From NCBI GenBank assembly GCA_018673925.1, contig JABHBL010000022.1, positions 304,006 through 368,005 of the forward strand: a stretch of 64,000 bases of DNA. The letters are read 5' to 3'. The notes beneath the pieces were generated by a model. That model made no database searches. It saw nothing but the letters and a program-made list of their open reading frames with translations, and was not told the DNA's origin. Positions 18,635 to 29,302 of the stretch are shown here, one piece after another (the first letter of the stretch is position 1; the number at the start of each line of letters is the position of its first letter). This DNA comes from Fidelibacterota bacterium. Its GTDB lineage: Bacteria; Fidelibacterota; UBA8477; JABMPR01. A program made the translations under genes and the position numbers.

Positions 18635-21600
18635 CTACCTTAGAACCAGCATTTTGACAGTTTTCGCATAGCCCTTGCCCGTCATGAGTCGGGCAAAGTA
18701 AAGACCACTACTTACCTGTTTGCCCTGGTCATCCAGGCCATTCCAGATAATAGAGTAACTGCCAGGCTGCATTTGAGTTTCCATGAGAGTCCGAACTTCC
18801 TGACCCCTGATATTGTAGACACTAAATCTAATATCCTGATTTAAACCATCCAGAAAGCCTATATCAAAATCAATCGTCGTTGTAGGATTAAAGGGATTGG
18901 GGTAGTTCTGCGACAATTGGCTCTTCTCAGGGACAATAATGGTTCGTGGTCCTAATTTAAAGGAACCCATTGTGGCAGCCCAGGCCCTGACCCGTTCTCC
19001 ATCTGAGACCGACGCCAATTCAACATAATCTCCGGCTATATCCTGGATGTAGATAGCTTGATCATTTGTCAGTGCCGGCATACTCACCAATACAGGTTCA
19101 GCGAGAACCACACCATCTGTGAGCACTTTGTAGCGTGCATCATCGTTAGCACTTAACATTGAATCCAATACTGCAATTCGAGTTGATTTAGCAGCACTGT
19201 TTGAGCTACCCTTTATTTCAAATTGCTCATCAGGACTGCGCGCTAACCATCCAGATCCACGTTTAATCAGGCTAACGGTGACATTGACTGTTATGGTTGT
19301 GTCTCCAACCCAGTTCTCAGCGTATACCTCAAAAGCGTTGAGACCTTCAGTAGAAACTTCTACAACAGCTACATAACTGAAAGTATCAATAGTTGTAAGC
19401 TCAACTTCCAGTCCTGAATGCGTAACCGAAAGTGAATCAATCATACCCAGGCTATCTACAATCATCATTTCATAATATGAGGGGTATGCCCTGTTTTTAT
19501 AAAATGCGACAACAGGTGCTGGAACATCAAAAATATCCAAGGACACCTTGACAGTAATTGTATCCTGGAGGGGATCATTTGTCAGAAGCCGGAATTGACC
19601 ACCATATCCACCTACAGTAAATGCAGCTGGACTGATATTAATAGCAATAACGGCACTACTGTCATATTCAATGGTATCAGCCTCAATTGGCAGACTTATC
19701 CATGCTGGTGCATCCAAAAGTGACCATCGTAAATCAGTCAAACCAAGATTGCTCAGGGTAAAGGATGTGTCAATTTCAGTCAGTCGCGCAATATTAACAG
19801 CGATGCTATCAGTGTTTAACACTGCAAAGGCAGAGGATGTTGTCACATGAAAGGTATCTGCAACAGCTGAAGTATCAGCCTGATCCAATGCACGAACATA
19901 CCACTCTATAATACTGGATGGAAAATCCATCACTGAGACATCAACAGTGATTGACGTGTCCCCAGTTGCAAGCATGGTATCATAGTCAGCACCTTCAAGG
20001 CTGAGTCGATAGGTAACTGGGTTGTCCTCTATATCAAACGCTGTGGTCCAGGAAAATGTCAATAAGAGACTATCACTAGGACTCAATTGGGTTGAATCAG
20101 CTGGCAACAGTAGTGTTACTGGTTCAGGCGCATCATTGACCTGCAGCACTTCAATTACATACTGGGTAGTGTCTGCTTCTCCCAGGTGGTCCCTAACCCG
20201 GACAATAAGTGTGTCTAACCCAACATCTGCATTCAATGGGGTCCATGAAATCATTCCAGTCAGGGAATCAATTTCCGCACTATCTGGATATTGGATCATG
20301 GAGTAGAATAATGAATCTCCACTGATCGTCTCAAGATCCAGATCTGTAGCCGGGAGGATAAAGTTATACAAAGTATCCTCCTGAATACTAGTATCTGCTA
20401 TGGCTAGAAACTCGGGAGGTGAATTTATTACAAATTGGAAGATATCCACACTGGTTGGATTTTGATAGTTATAAGCACTATCAATGGCCATAACTTCGAC
20501 CTGATAATCAATTCGATTATCCAGAGAATCACCTGGCAGAACCACCTGCCAAGAACCATTCTCCATAAATGTAAATTGAGTCATACTATCAGCTTGCCAA
20601 TCCGAGGTGATGTCATTCCACCACAGAGAATCTGACATTCTCTTGATATTTACCCAGACACTATCTACTCCCGAAAGTTCATCGCTGGCAATACCTGTAA
20701 TGGATGAGTCAGCATTCCACTCCCCAATATGGTAAAATGGGTCCAGGTTAAGCGCATTCAGAGGCCGTATCAAATCTGCTACTACGCCCTGTGTGGAAAT
20801 AGTATCAGAAATATTGCCAGCTGAATCAAGACTGCGGACATTGATAAAGAAACTATCGGCGTGTACGAAAGTCCCAAATGTATCAATCATGACCGTATCT
20901 AAAGTGAGGTCATACCAATTGACCTCATCTGCCAGACCAGCTGAGCTACCAATGGAATATTCGTATCTAAGAATATCAGATACTGGATCTGCAAAACCAT
21001 CCCAGGCCGCGGCGAGGGTATCATCAGCATTCACAAAGCCATTCATATAGGTGGCCGATGGAATAAAATGACCCGTATCAGGAGCAGTTTGATCAATGAC
21101 AAATACGGTATCTATACGTGTGCTGGTCGTGGAATTTCCGAATGCATCAATGATATCAACTTCCATGACAATAATTGCACCATCCGAAAAATCTCCAGGG
21201 CTGGCTACAATGCCTTCGATTTCTGCGGCCGTATAGCTTAATTGTCGATCGATGAAGGCTGTGATTTCAGTCGTATCGCCGAGAACAATAAAATTTTCAG
21301 CTTGCCAGGTACTGAGATGGATCCAGCTGTAAACAATACCATCAATCAGCGAGTTATCAGTGTCATCAATAGGTACTGTCATGTCAAGACCAGTACTATA
21401 TGAGTTCCAATATCCTTCAACAACGTTGCTACCCGATGTCGAGTAGGTATCGATGGTTATCTCACCTGGAACCACGCGATCCACAAATAATTCAAAAATA
21501 CTACGATTACCTTGTGTCTCATTCCCAGCATTGTCGCGCAAAGTTACTGTTGTCAGGAATGTGATATCATTATCAAAACCTGCTAAAGTATCTATGCTGG

Positions 21601-24600
21601 TTGAATCCAGGGTTACAATTTGGACCGTATCCAGATCTGTAATACTAATGAGCGTGTCCAGCGTCAACCAGCCAGAGCCCATATCAAATTGAGGAATGAT
21701 ATAGCCTGAGGACAATGTTGGATCATCAGCAATGGGTACATGGATTGTGATGCCTGCGTTTGTTGAATTGAATGCATTCACAACTATATTCCCATTGTAT
21801 GCCATCACCGTATCAACGTCAGCCACAGCGGGTCCAGCAATATCAAGGAATAGTGAGTCAGTGATCATCGATCCGGCAGTTTGATTGCCAGCTCTATCCG
21901 TCATCACAATTCGAGTATAAACATATTCACCATCACTGTTATCATAGTTTGCTAAATTCTGAATATCCACAGCTTCAACAATAATCGTCGTATCTGTATT
22001 CACTGTAAATATGGGAATATTACTCAGCACAAAACTTGGGCTGCCAACTTCAGTAATTTGCATGGTTACATCAGCATAGCCATTTACCATAGTGGAATCA
22101 TCTGGGATGCTCAGAGTCAATGCCAGTGAATCAGAGTTTGCATTCCAGGTGTTTTCTGGAAGGTTTTCACCATAAATGGAATCAAGAACTGCTGTGAAGT
22201 TAGCAGGTGGCGTAACATCAATCTCCAGTAGTGTAAGACTGGTATCATAAACGGTTGCATTCCCAGCTTGATCAAGTACAAATGCCTGGAATTCCAGGAA
22301 TTTGCCACTTCCAAAGTTGGTTAAGTTTACAATTTCAGTCGAATCAATGGTGATTATGTGTGTCGGATCAACAGTTTGAAGGGTATCTATTTTCAGAAAT
22401 GTCTCAAATGGGAATGGAATCACGCGCCCCATACAAAAGACCTCGCCTCCAAGCATGGACAAATCAGTATCATCCAATGGAACGATGATATTGACCTGGT
22501 TATTCTCCAGCATCCAATATCCTGGAGAAATTGTCCCTCCTGAGGTAGTAACAATTCCTGTAGAATTATCAGCATGGGGTATTTGATCTACAACTGTGAC
22601 TGGTTGTCCAACTGGACTACTTGTCGTGTTCCCTGCAACATCAGTGAGGATGGCATCAAATTCAAGCGTTTGAACCGTACCCCAGTCTATCAATGCTTCA
22701 AGGGTATCCCGTGGAACCGAAATAGTGATATCTTCCAGAGTGGTAACGGATACCGGTGACATGACATCCTCCTGGAGATTTACTCCCACGCGCAGCTGGA
22801 GCTCTCCCCCAATAAGGGTATTGTCACCATCCGGTAAATTAATGGTTACCTCGATACTATCATTTGTGAGGTTAAAGTAATTGTCCCGGATAGTACCGCC
22901 TGTAGCCAGCATAGTTTCCAGATCAAATGCACCTGGAGCCGTGTAATCGACAATGAGTGAATAAAGGGGTGTACTTTCAGTCACATTTCCCGCTCTATCA
23001 GTAAGAACTGGCGTAAATCTGAGCGTATCCCCATCGTTGAACAGAAGTGTATTCAGATCAGCTGCTGAAAGATTCATCGTAAGTGTTGAACCGATATCTC
23101 CTTCAACAAGGATTGAATCAAAACCAGATTCGGCAAACGGTGTACCTCCTCCAATTCTGGATCTAAGATCAAAGAGGCCCCCAATCATACTGCTGTCATT
23201 TGGAATCTCTGCAGTAATAGTATACTGGGTGTTTGTTGCATTCCAACGTGCTGTATTGTACTCAATGCCACCACTGGCAGCATAAGTCCCTTCAGTAATC
23301 AAATCTGGATAGGTAACATCTATCTGTAAAGTTGTTTCACTCGTATTGCCTAAAGTTTGATTGCCAGGCATGTCTGTAATCACACCGCGAATTTGAATGG
23401 AATCACCGATGGCAAAATTTGGCAATGCTTCCACTTGTGCTGCACTCAATGTGATTGTAATAGGATCTGCTGTTGAAATCGTAACCGTGCCACCAATGTT
23501 CACAAATGGATTTTCATCAACACGCCCCTGTAGTCGAGCACTTCCACTGATGAGCGATCCATCAAAAGCCGAAATGGGCAAGGTTACTCGAATAGAATCT
23601 GTGGTTGCATTGTAATAACCTGAAACGACAGGATCACCTACAACTACTATATCTCCAGTATCTATAGTATCTGGGACCACACCATCAATGTGCAGATCAA
23701 AATCAGAAAGTATGGTTCCTTCAGTAGGAATTGCCAAATCAACTGGATTTCCAACAATATTGGCCAACGTACCAGTCCCGCTTACTCTAATTTCAAAGAC
23801 AGATAATACGTCCACCGAATCACCTGGCAACACTTCATACGAGAAGGTCGCCTGAGATGTATTGTTTATGGAACCAGCAGCTATGCCAACAACACGGTTG
23901 GTATCACCGGTTTCCAGGCTTACAAGCAGTGAATCTGTATCCAGGCTAACACTCTCTTCGAAAGTGACGATGATATCAATCGCATCCCCGATCTTATAGA
24001 ACGCATCTGAAGTGCTTGTGGTGGTGATATTGAGAATGACCGGATTATCACCATAGAGGTTAATACTCCGTACATCAAGATTTGCACCATCTGGAATACT
24101 GAGATCGGCAAGATTACCTGCCAGATCATATACTGCATCGGAAGTTGTAGTGACACTATCAATACTCAGTGGAGCTGCATTATCCTCAGCTGCTACCATA
24201 AAATTAAAGGAAAGTGTATCTGATTCATCGATGCTGTTTGTATCCAGAACACGAGCTGAATTTGTATTCAAATACGTGTAAAGTGTTGCACCACTCATGT
24301 TCACAGGCTCTGAAAAATTCACTCTCACATTAACATTATCATTGATGCCATAGTTGCCATCAGCGTTGAGAGACGTAATATTGTCAATAACTGGAATATC
24401 CCGATCCACATAAAATGTATCTGTACTTGCAGCAGAGCTTAATTTCTCGTTGCCTGCATAATCCTCAATAAGAGCTGTGATGTGATAAACTTTATCGTCA
24501 TCAAAGGACGTATGAGACTCGACTTCACTTTGGTTCAATGGAATAATCACCGCATCTCCGATGTCTCCAGATCCAATGGTGTAGGAACTTCCCAAAGTTT

Positions 24601-27600
24601 GTCTGCCTGATATTGAGGCAAAATAGCCCTGAACATAAACGCGACCTCCAACCAGAGATTGATCATCTCCAATATCAAAGGCGATGTTCATTAGGGTATC
24701 CGAGCCATTCCAATAACCTGAGGTAGGATTAGTACCATTAATTGTAATAGCGCCCACGGTAAAATCTGCAGGGGCATTACCATCAACAATAATAGCTGCA
24801 TTATCAGCCAGGTTTGAATCGGCGGGAAGGGTGGTTAGCACAACTGCATTACCACCAATATCAATAATATCACCACCGTCCACTCCAATACCTGTGACTG
24901 TTAAATCAAGACTGGAATCACCTGCAGCTACTGTTAATGTGGCTGTGGCCTCTCCACTGGATATAACTGTCGCATCTATGATCTGATCAACACCATCACC
25001 TGTATCCAGTGTAATCTGCAATTCACTACCTGTTGAGAAACTCACATTCTCACTAAAGCGAACCGTAATGTCTAGACTCTCACCGATACCAAGTGTATCA
25101 GCTGCGGTTTCGGCATAGATACTCTGGATAAAAGGAACTTCACCATCTACTGTCAGAGCGCTGTTGTCTGACAGGTTTTCACCTGTTGGTATGCTTGATA
25201 AATCTGCAGTATTACCTGCAGAATCTTGTAATGTCGCTGCTGATGTTGATACAGAGTTTACATCTAAATCTGTACTATACTCATCTGCTGAAACTGTATA
25301 AGACATAATGACTGAGTCAGTCAATGCAAAGCTGGTCAGAGTTATTACAGCATCATCTACAACATCTCCTGTCTCCAGCTCGGTGCGTAATGTACCACCC
25401 CCAACTAACTTGACATCTTCATTGAAAGTCAATGTGATGGTTGCATTATCGCCAATACCAAGGGTATCAACCGAGGGGTCTGAAAATATGGATGTTATCG
25501 TAGGTGATAGCTGATCAATATCGAAACTACTGGCACTCTCTGTACCGGAAGTACTGTTTCCAGCATTATCTGTGAGAACTGCAGTGAAATGCAATTCCGC
25601 ACCATTAGCAAAACTTGATATACCTTCAACTGCACTGGAATCAAGGGTTACATCCAGTGGACTTCCATAGGCCACCAGTTCTACTGGATCACCTATATCC
25701 TCAGGTGTATTACTCCCTATATAGCCTTGAAGTTGAACGGTTCCACCATCCAATGAAGGATCATTCTTGATGGGAACACTCACAGAGATACCACTGTTAT
25801 CCTGATTCCAATATCCAGCAACTACATTGGGACCGGTAATCGTTACTGCACCTACTGTAAAAGCTATCGGAGCTATTCCATCTACCTTGATAGCTGCATT
25901 ATCAGCCAGATTGGAATCTGCTGGAAGGGTGAAAATAGAACTATTTCCACCAGCATCAACCAGACTACCAGCATTCATCTCTAAACTTATTACTGTAAGA
26001 TCCAAACTGGAATCACCAACAGATACTGTATAACTGGCCATCATCTCAGTTCCGCTAATACTTGTCGCAGAAATGACTTGGTCGGTGTCCCCGGTCTCTA
26101 GAGTTATATTTAATGAATCACCACCAGAAAAACTCACATTTTCATTGAATCGAACTGTAATATCAACAATCTCACCCACACCTGCGGTATCGGTTGCGGT
26201 ACTTGCATAAATACTTTGGATAACGGGAGCTGCTCCATCGATAACCAGGTTACTATTATCAACCAAATTTTCACCTGGAGGCAATGTGGATAAATCAGCC
26301 TCATTTCCAGCCGAATCCTGCAGGGTTGCTCCCGAGGTTGACACTAAAATTACGTCCAAATCTGCGCTGGATTCACCTGCAGATACTTCGTAGGAAAAAT
26401 TTACCACATCTGTGAGTGAAAAACTACTCAACGTAGCAACCGCATCAGCAACTAGTTCACCAGTCTCAAGTGTCGTTCTTAATGTACCAGCACCTATTAA
26501 TTTTACCTCCTCATTAAAAGTCAAAGTGATAGTTGCCGAATTCCCAATTCCCAGCGTATCGTCAGACGGACTTGATGTAATACCTGAAATGGTGGGAGAA
26601 GTTTGATCTATTGTGTAACTGATGGCACTGGGACCACCCTGTTTACTATTGCCTGCATTATCTGTGATGATAGCAGAAATGTGAAATATTTTGCTATCCG
26701 AAAACCCTGGTATCCCCTCAACAAAACTAGAATCAAGCAACACATCAAGAGTATCTCCAACAGTTTCTAGAGTCACAGCATCGCCAATTGACTCAGCAGT
26801 ATTCGTTCCTGTATAACCCTGCAATTGAATGGTACCCCCATCAAGGGAAGGATCATTATTAACGGGGACTCGAACAGATATACCACTATTATCCTGATTC
26901 CAATATTGAGGAACCACATTGGGACCGGTAATTGTAAATGGACCGACAGTAAATGAAGCCGGATATTCACCGTCAATTACTAGTTCATCTTCACCATTAG
27001 CAACATCAAGATCAGTCACGCCAGTAAGGGTTAATCTATTAGTCACACTATTTCCACCATCATCCTTCAACGTGGCACTGTCTGTCAATGACAGGCTGTC
27101 CACCGATAAATCGGTGGATTGATCAGTTTCAGAAATTGTATAAGTGGCAGTCACAGAGTTCCCACTAGGATTACTCACATCAACCGGGGTTGTAACACCA
27201 TTTAAATAGAGTTTGAGCGATCCAGAACCAGCAAGTTCTACCTCATCAGTAAAATTTATAGTGATGTCGATTTGGTCCCCAATTCCCAGTATTCCACTAG
27301 GCTGTGAAGAAGAAAAGGATTTAATGAGAGGTGCAATTCCATCAATGTGGAGATTACTATTACTGGCTAAAGGGATTGAGCCAAGTCGGCTCACATTTGC
27401 ATCATTACCTGCAAGGTCTCGGAGCGATCCAAATGCGATCAAAACTGAATCCACATCCAAATCCCCAATACTATCACCTTCAACAACTGTGTAAGTCCCA
27501 GACGGAGAGTCATCATTGGAAAAACTTCCAATACTCACATCTGTGGGGACACCTGTTAGATCAATATCAATCTGACCATCCAGTGTAACTGCTTCATCAA

Positions 27601-28486
27601 ATTCGATGCTAATTGATGGTGTCGCATCAATACCAAAGGTTCCAAAAACCGGAGTAGAGGTAAATCCATCGATTGTAGGAGCAGTTTGATCAACGTTAAG
27701 CGTTGAGGAACTAGCACTTACAATTGTTGAATTTCCAGCATAGTCCGTAATAATGGAAGCAATTTTTAATACCTCACCATCGGTAAAACCGCCAATGCTT
27801 TCTATTCGTGTATTACTTACAGTAACTAATTGATCGTCATTTGGATATATGTTTAATGTAGTAGGAGAGCTGATCGTATCATCTATTGTGGCTGTTGCGC
27901 CAAAATAACCCAGAATTTGAATGGTGCCATCTTCTAAGGAAGCATCTGCATCTATATCGGTATAAACCTTTATGCCAGTACTGGTTGAGTTCCAATACCC
28001 AGCTTTTATCACTGACCCAGTTGTAAGTACCGAATCTGGGCTAATATCTGCAGGTGCAGTTTCATCAAATTGAAATGGTGGATCTAAAGCCAGTAGAGTT
28101 AACGGTGCATTGTTAGATTGCTTAAACTGTACTTTAAATTGAAGAGTGTTACCTGCAGAAGTGAATCCAGATAATGCTTGCAGTTCAGCATCAGTATAAG
28201 TTACGGTTATGGATGAATCAGTACTAGTTGAAAAATCAACGGCCAACAATGTTGATGACTGGAAACCATTTGAGAATAACTGAATTTGATATTTCCCAAT
28301 CAATGTATCTCCTGGCACAGTAAAACTAAAGGTTCCACCCGTATTGCCAGCATTCCAGCGGTCGCTCACAACGGTTCCGCCCGTTGGGGCAAAAGTCTGT
28401 CCCATGACAAGAGAACCCATTAATAAGAAGAAAATGAGACCTCGCTCAAATATTCTAACAACGCCAGTTTTTGCTGAATTCTTCAT
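18635..28486 (-). CDS. Giant Ig-like repeat surface protein with C-terminal T9SS-type/FlgD-like sorting domain
   Basis: 3283 aa; signal peptide; repeating [Y]WN..GI...LxGGxxxLQGY and GI(G)D..TITLTFNExVxL modules; cadherin-like stretch; C-terminus SQNYPNPFNPTTTIDFDIG...SSGLYFARLMTGKGYAKTVKMLVLR. Confidence 0.9.
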   Translation of the reverse strand: MKNSAKTGVVRIFERGLIFFLLMGSLVMGQTFAPTGGTVVSDRWNAGNTGGTFSFTVPGDTLIGKYQIQLFSNGFQSSTLLAVDFSTSTDSSITVTYTDAELQALSGFTSAGNTLQFKVQFKQSNNAPLTLLALDPPFQFDETAPADISPDSVLTTGSVIKAGYWNSTSTGIKVYTDIDADASLEDGTIQILGYFGATATIDDTISSPTTLNIYPNDDQLVTVSNTRIESIGGFTDGEVLKIASIITDYAGNSTIVSASSSTLNVDQTAPTIDGFTSTPVFGTFGIDATPSISIEFDEAVTLDGQIDIDLTGVPTDVSIGSFSNDDSPSGTYTVVEGDSIGDLDVDSVLIAFGSLRDLAGNDANVSRLGSIPLASNSNLHIDGIAPLIKSFSSSQPSGILGIGDQIDITINFTDEVELAGSGSLKLYLNGVTTPVDVSNPSGNSVTATYTISETDQSTDLSVDSLSLTDSATLKDDGGNSVTNRLTLTGVTDLDVANGEDELVIDGEYPASFTVGPFTITGPNVVPQYWNQDNSGISVRVPVNNDPSLDGGTIQLQGYTGTNTAESIGDAVTLETVGDTLDVLLDSSFVEGIPGFSDSKIFHISAIITDNAGNSKQGGPSAISYTIDQTSPTISGITSSPSDDTLGIGNSATITLTFNEEVKLIGAGTLRTTLETGELVADAVATLSSFSLTDVVNFSYEVSAGESSADLDVILVSTSGATLQDSAGNEADLSTLPPGENLVDNSNLVIDGAAPVIQSIYASTATDTAGVGEIVDITVRFNENVSFSGGDSLNITLETGDTDQVISATSISGTEMMASYTVSVGDSSLDLTVISLEMNAGSLVDAGGNSSIFTLPADSNLADNAAIKVDGIAPIAFTVGAVTITGPNVVAGYWNQDNSGISVSVPIKNDPSLDGGTVQLQGYIGSNTPEDIGDPVELVAYGSPLDVTLDSSAVEGISSFANGAELHFTAVLTDNAGNSTSGTESASSFDIDQLSPTITSIFSDPSVDTLGIGDNATITLTFNEDVKLVGGGTLRTELETGDVVDDAVITLTSFALTDSVIMSYTVSADEYSTDLDVNSVSTSAATLQDSAGNTADLSSIPTGENLSDNSALTVDGEVPFIQSIYAETAADTLGIGESLDITVRFSENVSFSTGSELQITLDTGDGVDQIIDATVISSGEATATLTVAAGDSSLDLTVTGIGVDGGDIIDIGGNAVVLTTLPADSNLADNAAIIVDGNAPADFTVGAITINGTNPTSGYWNGSDTLMNIAFDIGDDQSLVGGRVYVQGYFASISGRQTLGSSYTIGSGDIGDAVIIPLNQSEVESHTSFDDDKVYHITALIEDYAGNEKLSSAASTDTFYVDRDIPVIDNITSLNADGNYGINDNVNVRVNFSEPVNMSGATLYTYLNTNSARVLDTNSIDESDTLSFNFMVAAEDNAAPLSIDSVTTTSDAVYDLAGNLADLSIPDGANLDVRSINLYGDNPVILNITTTSTSDAFYKIGDAIDIIVTFEESVSLDTDSLLVSLETGDTNRVVGIAAGSINNTSQATFSYEVLPGDSVDVLSVFEIRVSGTGTLANIVGNPVDLAIPTEGTILSDFDLHIDGVVPDTIDTGDIVVVGDPVVSGYYNATTDSIRVTLPISAFDGSLISGSARLQGRVDENPFVNIGGTVTISTADPITITLSAAQVEALPNFAIGDSIQIRGVITDMPGNQTLGNTSETTLQIDVTYPDLITEGTYAASGGIEYNTARWNATNTQYTITAEIPNDSSMIGGLFDLRSRIGGGTPFAESGFDSILVEGDIGSTLTMNLSAADLNTLLFNDGDTLRFTPVLTDRAGNVTESTPLYSLIVDYTAPGAFDLETMLATGGTIRDNYFNLTNDSIEVTINLPDGDNTLIGGELQLRVGVNLQEDVMSPVSVTTLEDITISVPRDTLEALIDWGTVQTLEFDAILTDVAGNTTSSPVGQPVTVVDQIPHADNSTGIVTTSGGTISPGYWMLENNQVNIIVPLDDTDLSMLGGEVFCMGRVIPFPFETFLKIDTLQTVDPTHIITIDSTEIVNLTNFGSGKFLEFQAFVLDQAGNATVYDTSLTLLEIDVTPPANFTAVLDSIYGENLPENTWNANSDSLALTLSIPDDSTMVNGYADVTMQITEVGSPSFVLSNIPIFTVNTDTTIIVEAVDIQNLANYDNSDGEYVYTRIVMTDRAGNQTAGSMITDSLFLDIAGPAVADVDTVMAYNGNIVVNAFNSTNAGITIHVPIADDPTLSSGYIIPQFDMGSGWLTLDTLISITDLDTVQIVTLDSTSIDTLAGFDNDITFLTTVTLRDNAGNETQGNRSIFELFVDRVVPGEITIDTYSTSGSNVVEGYWNSYSTGLDMTVPIDDTDNSLIDGIVYSWIHLSTWQAENFIVLGDTTEITAFIDRQLSYTAAEIEGIVASPGDFSDGAIIVMEVDIIDAFGNSTTSTRIDTVFVIDQTAPDTGHFIPSATYMNGFVNADDTLAAAWDGFADPVSDILRYEYSIGSSAGLADEVNWYDLTLDTVMIDTFGTFVHADSFFINVRSLDSAGNISDTISTQGVVADLIRPLNALNLDPFYHIGEWNADSSITGIASDELSGVDSVWVNIKRMSDSLWWNDITSDWQADSMTQFTFMENGSWQVVLPGDSLDNRIDYQVEVMAIDSAYNYQNPTSVDIFQFVINSPPEFLAIADTSIQEDTLYNFILPATDLDLETISGDSLFYSMIQYPDSAEIDSLTGMISWTPLNADVGLDTLIVRVRDHLGEADTTQYVIEVLQVNDAPEPVTLLLPADSTQLSPSDSLLLTFSWTTAFDIEDNPVTYRLSLEGADYDTMLATGDTSITVDVSVMDFPSSIIEWYVRALDQADTSAVADTFHVTTSSAFAVLNTDSIAVNIARLTEIDTSFTLSNLGLTDLRWSLLDAPAWISLPIEADTIEYDSSAVIAINISPAAFTVGGYGGQFRLLTNDPLQDTITVKVSLDIFDVPAPVVAFYKNRAYPSYYEMMIVDSLGMIDSLSVTHSGLEVELTTIDTFSYVAVVEVSTEGLNAFEVYAENWVGDTTITVNVTVSLIKRGSGWLARSPDEQFEIKGSSNSAAKSTRIAVLDSMLSANDDARYKVLTDGVVLAEPVLVSMPALTNDQAIYIQDIAGDYVELASVSDGERVRAWAATMGSFKLGPRTIIVPEKSQLSQNYPNPFNPTTTIDFDIGFLDGLNQDIRFSVYNIRGQEVRTLMETQMQPGSYSIIWNGLDDQGKQVSSGLYFARLMTGKGYAKTVKMLVLR

Positions 28487-28517
28487 AATTGCATTCTCTA
28501 TTTTCTTTTCAAATTAT

Positions 28518-29270
28518 TTACAGTTCCAGTCCGATTGAGAGACGCATCTCTGCCCACCATACCGGTCCCAAAGTATCTAAATCAGTTATAAGAACCCCGC
28601 GAGTGCCCACGCGGAGAAATGAGTTTCTCGTTGGCCTGAACCGATAGCCCAATTCAACCAAACTGCCCATATTTGATTCCCAGAAACCAAAACCAAAGGC
28701 AGCACTTGACTGATCCCCAATAGCCGAAGCCTGGATTGTATATGATATTCCTGAAAAGGAGCCACCCTCGGGAAAAGTATTCTCAAAGCTAAAAGTAGAT
28801 GCCTCAAACAGGAAGTATAAGGGTATACTTTCTACATAAACTACATAGGGTAGTTTTATAGCCATACCGCCATCAATATAGGAATACCATGATTCAAGAG
28901 CTCCAGCAACAGCAAAGGGTGAAGCCATATTGAATGACAGGTATGACCCGTTCAATCTGCTATTCTTAAACATTCCAACTGCTGGTCCTTGTACTTCTGT
29001 TCGTTTCGTGGCCTTTTTCTTCTCTGCAACAACTTCCGCTGGTTCAGGTTCAGCTTGCACATCCTCTTCACTACCATATAATTCTTTTACAAGGGCATCG
29101 TAGTCATAGTCCGTATTGCCTGAGCCATCCTGACCATCACCAAAGACCATTGATGTATCCTGTCCCCCGTCTTCGCCTTGCTCAGCTGTATCTTGAGCCA
29201 GAACTGGAGTAACTAGCATCAAGATGATGCCAAGCGTCAGGAGGGTCCATATTTTAAGCCATTTCAACAT
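28518..29270 (-). CDS. Putative outer-membrane beta-barrel protein with acidic N-terminal linker
   Basis: 250 aa; signal peptide; acidic Gly/Asp linker; beta-rich C-terminal domain paralogous to the next gene. Confidence 0.6.
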   Translation of the reverse strand: MLKWLKIWTLLTLGIILMLVTPVLAQDTAEQGEDGGQDTSMVFGDGQDGSGNTDYDYDALVKELYGSEEDVQAEPEPAEVVAEKKKATKRTEVQGPAVGMFKNSRLNGSYLSFNMASPFAVAGALESWYSYIDGGMAIKLPYVVYVESIPLYFLFEASTFSFENTFPEGGSFSGISYTIQASAIGDQSSAAFGFGFWESNMGSLVELGYRFRPTRNSFLRVGTRGVLITDLDTLGPVWWAEMRLSIGLEL

Positions 29271-29302
29271 ACCAAGTTTTCTTCTAGCTCAATTTTCCTG
29301 GA

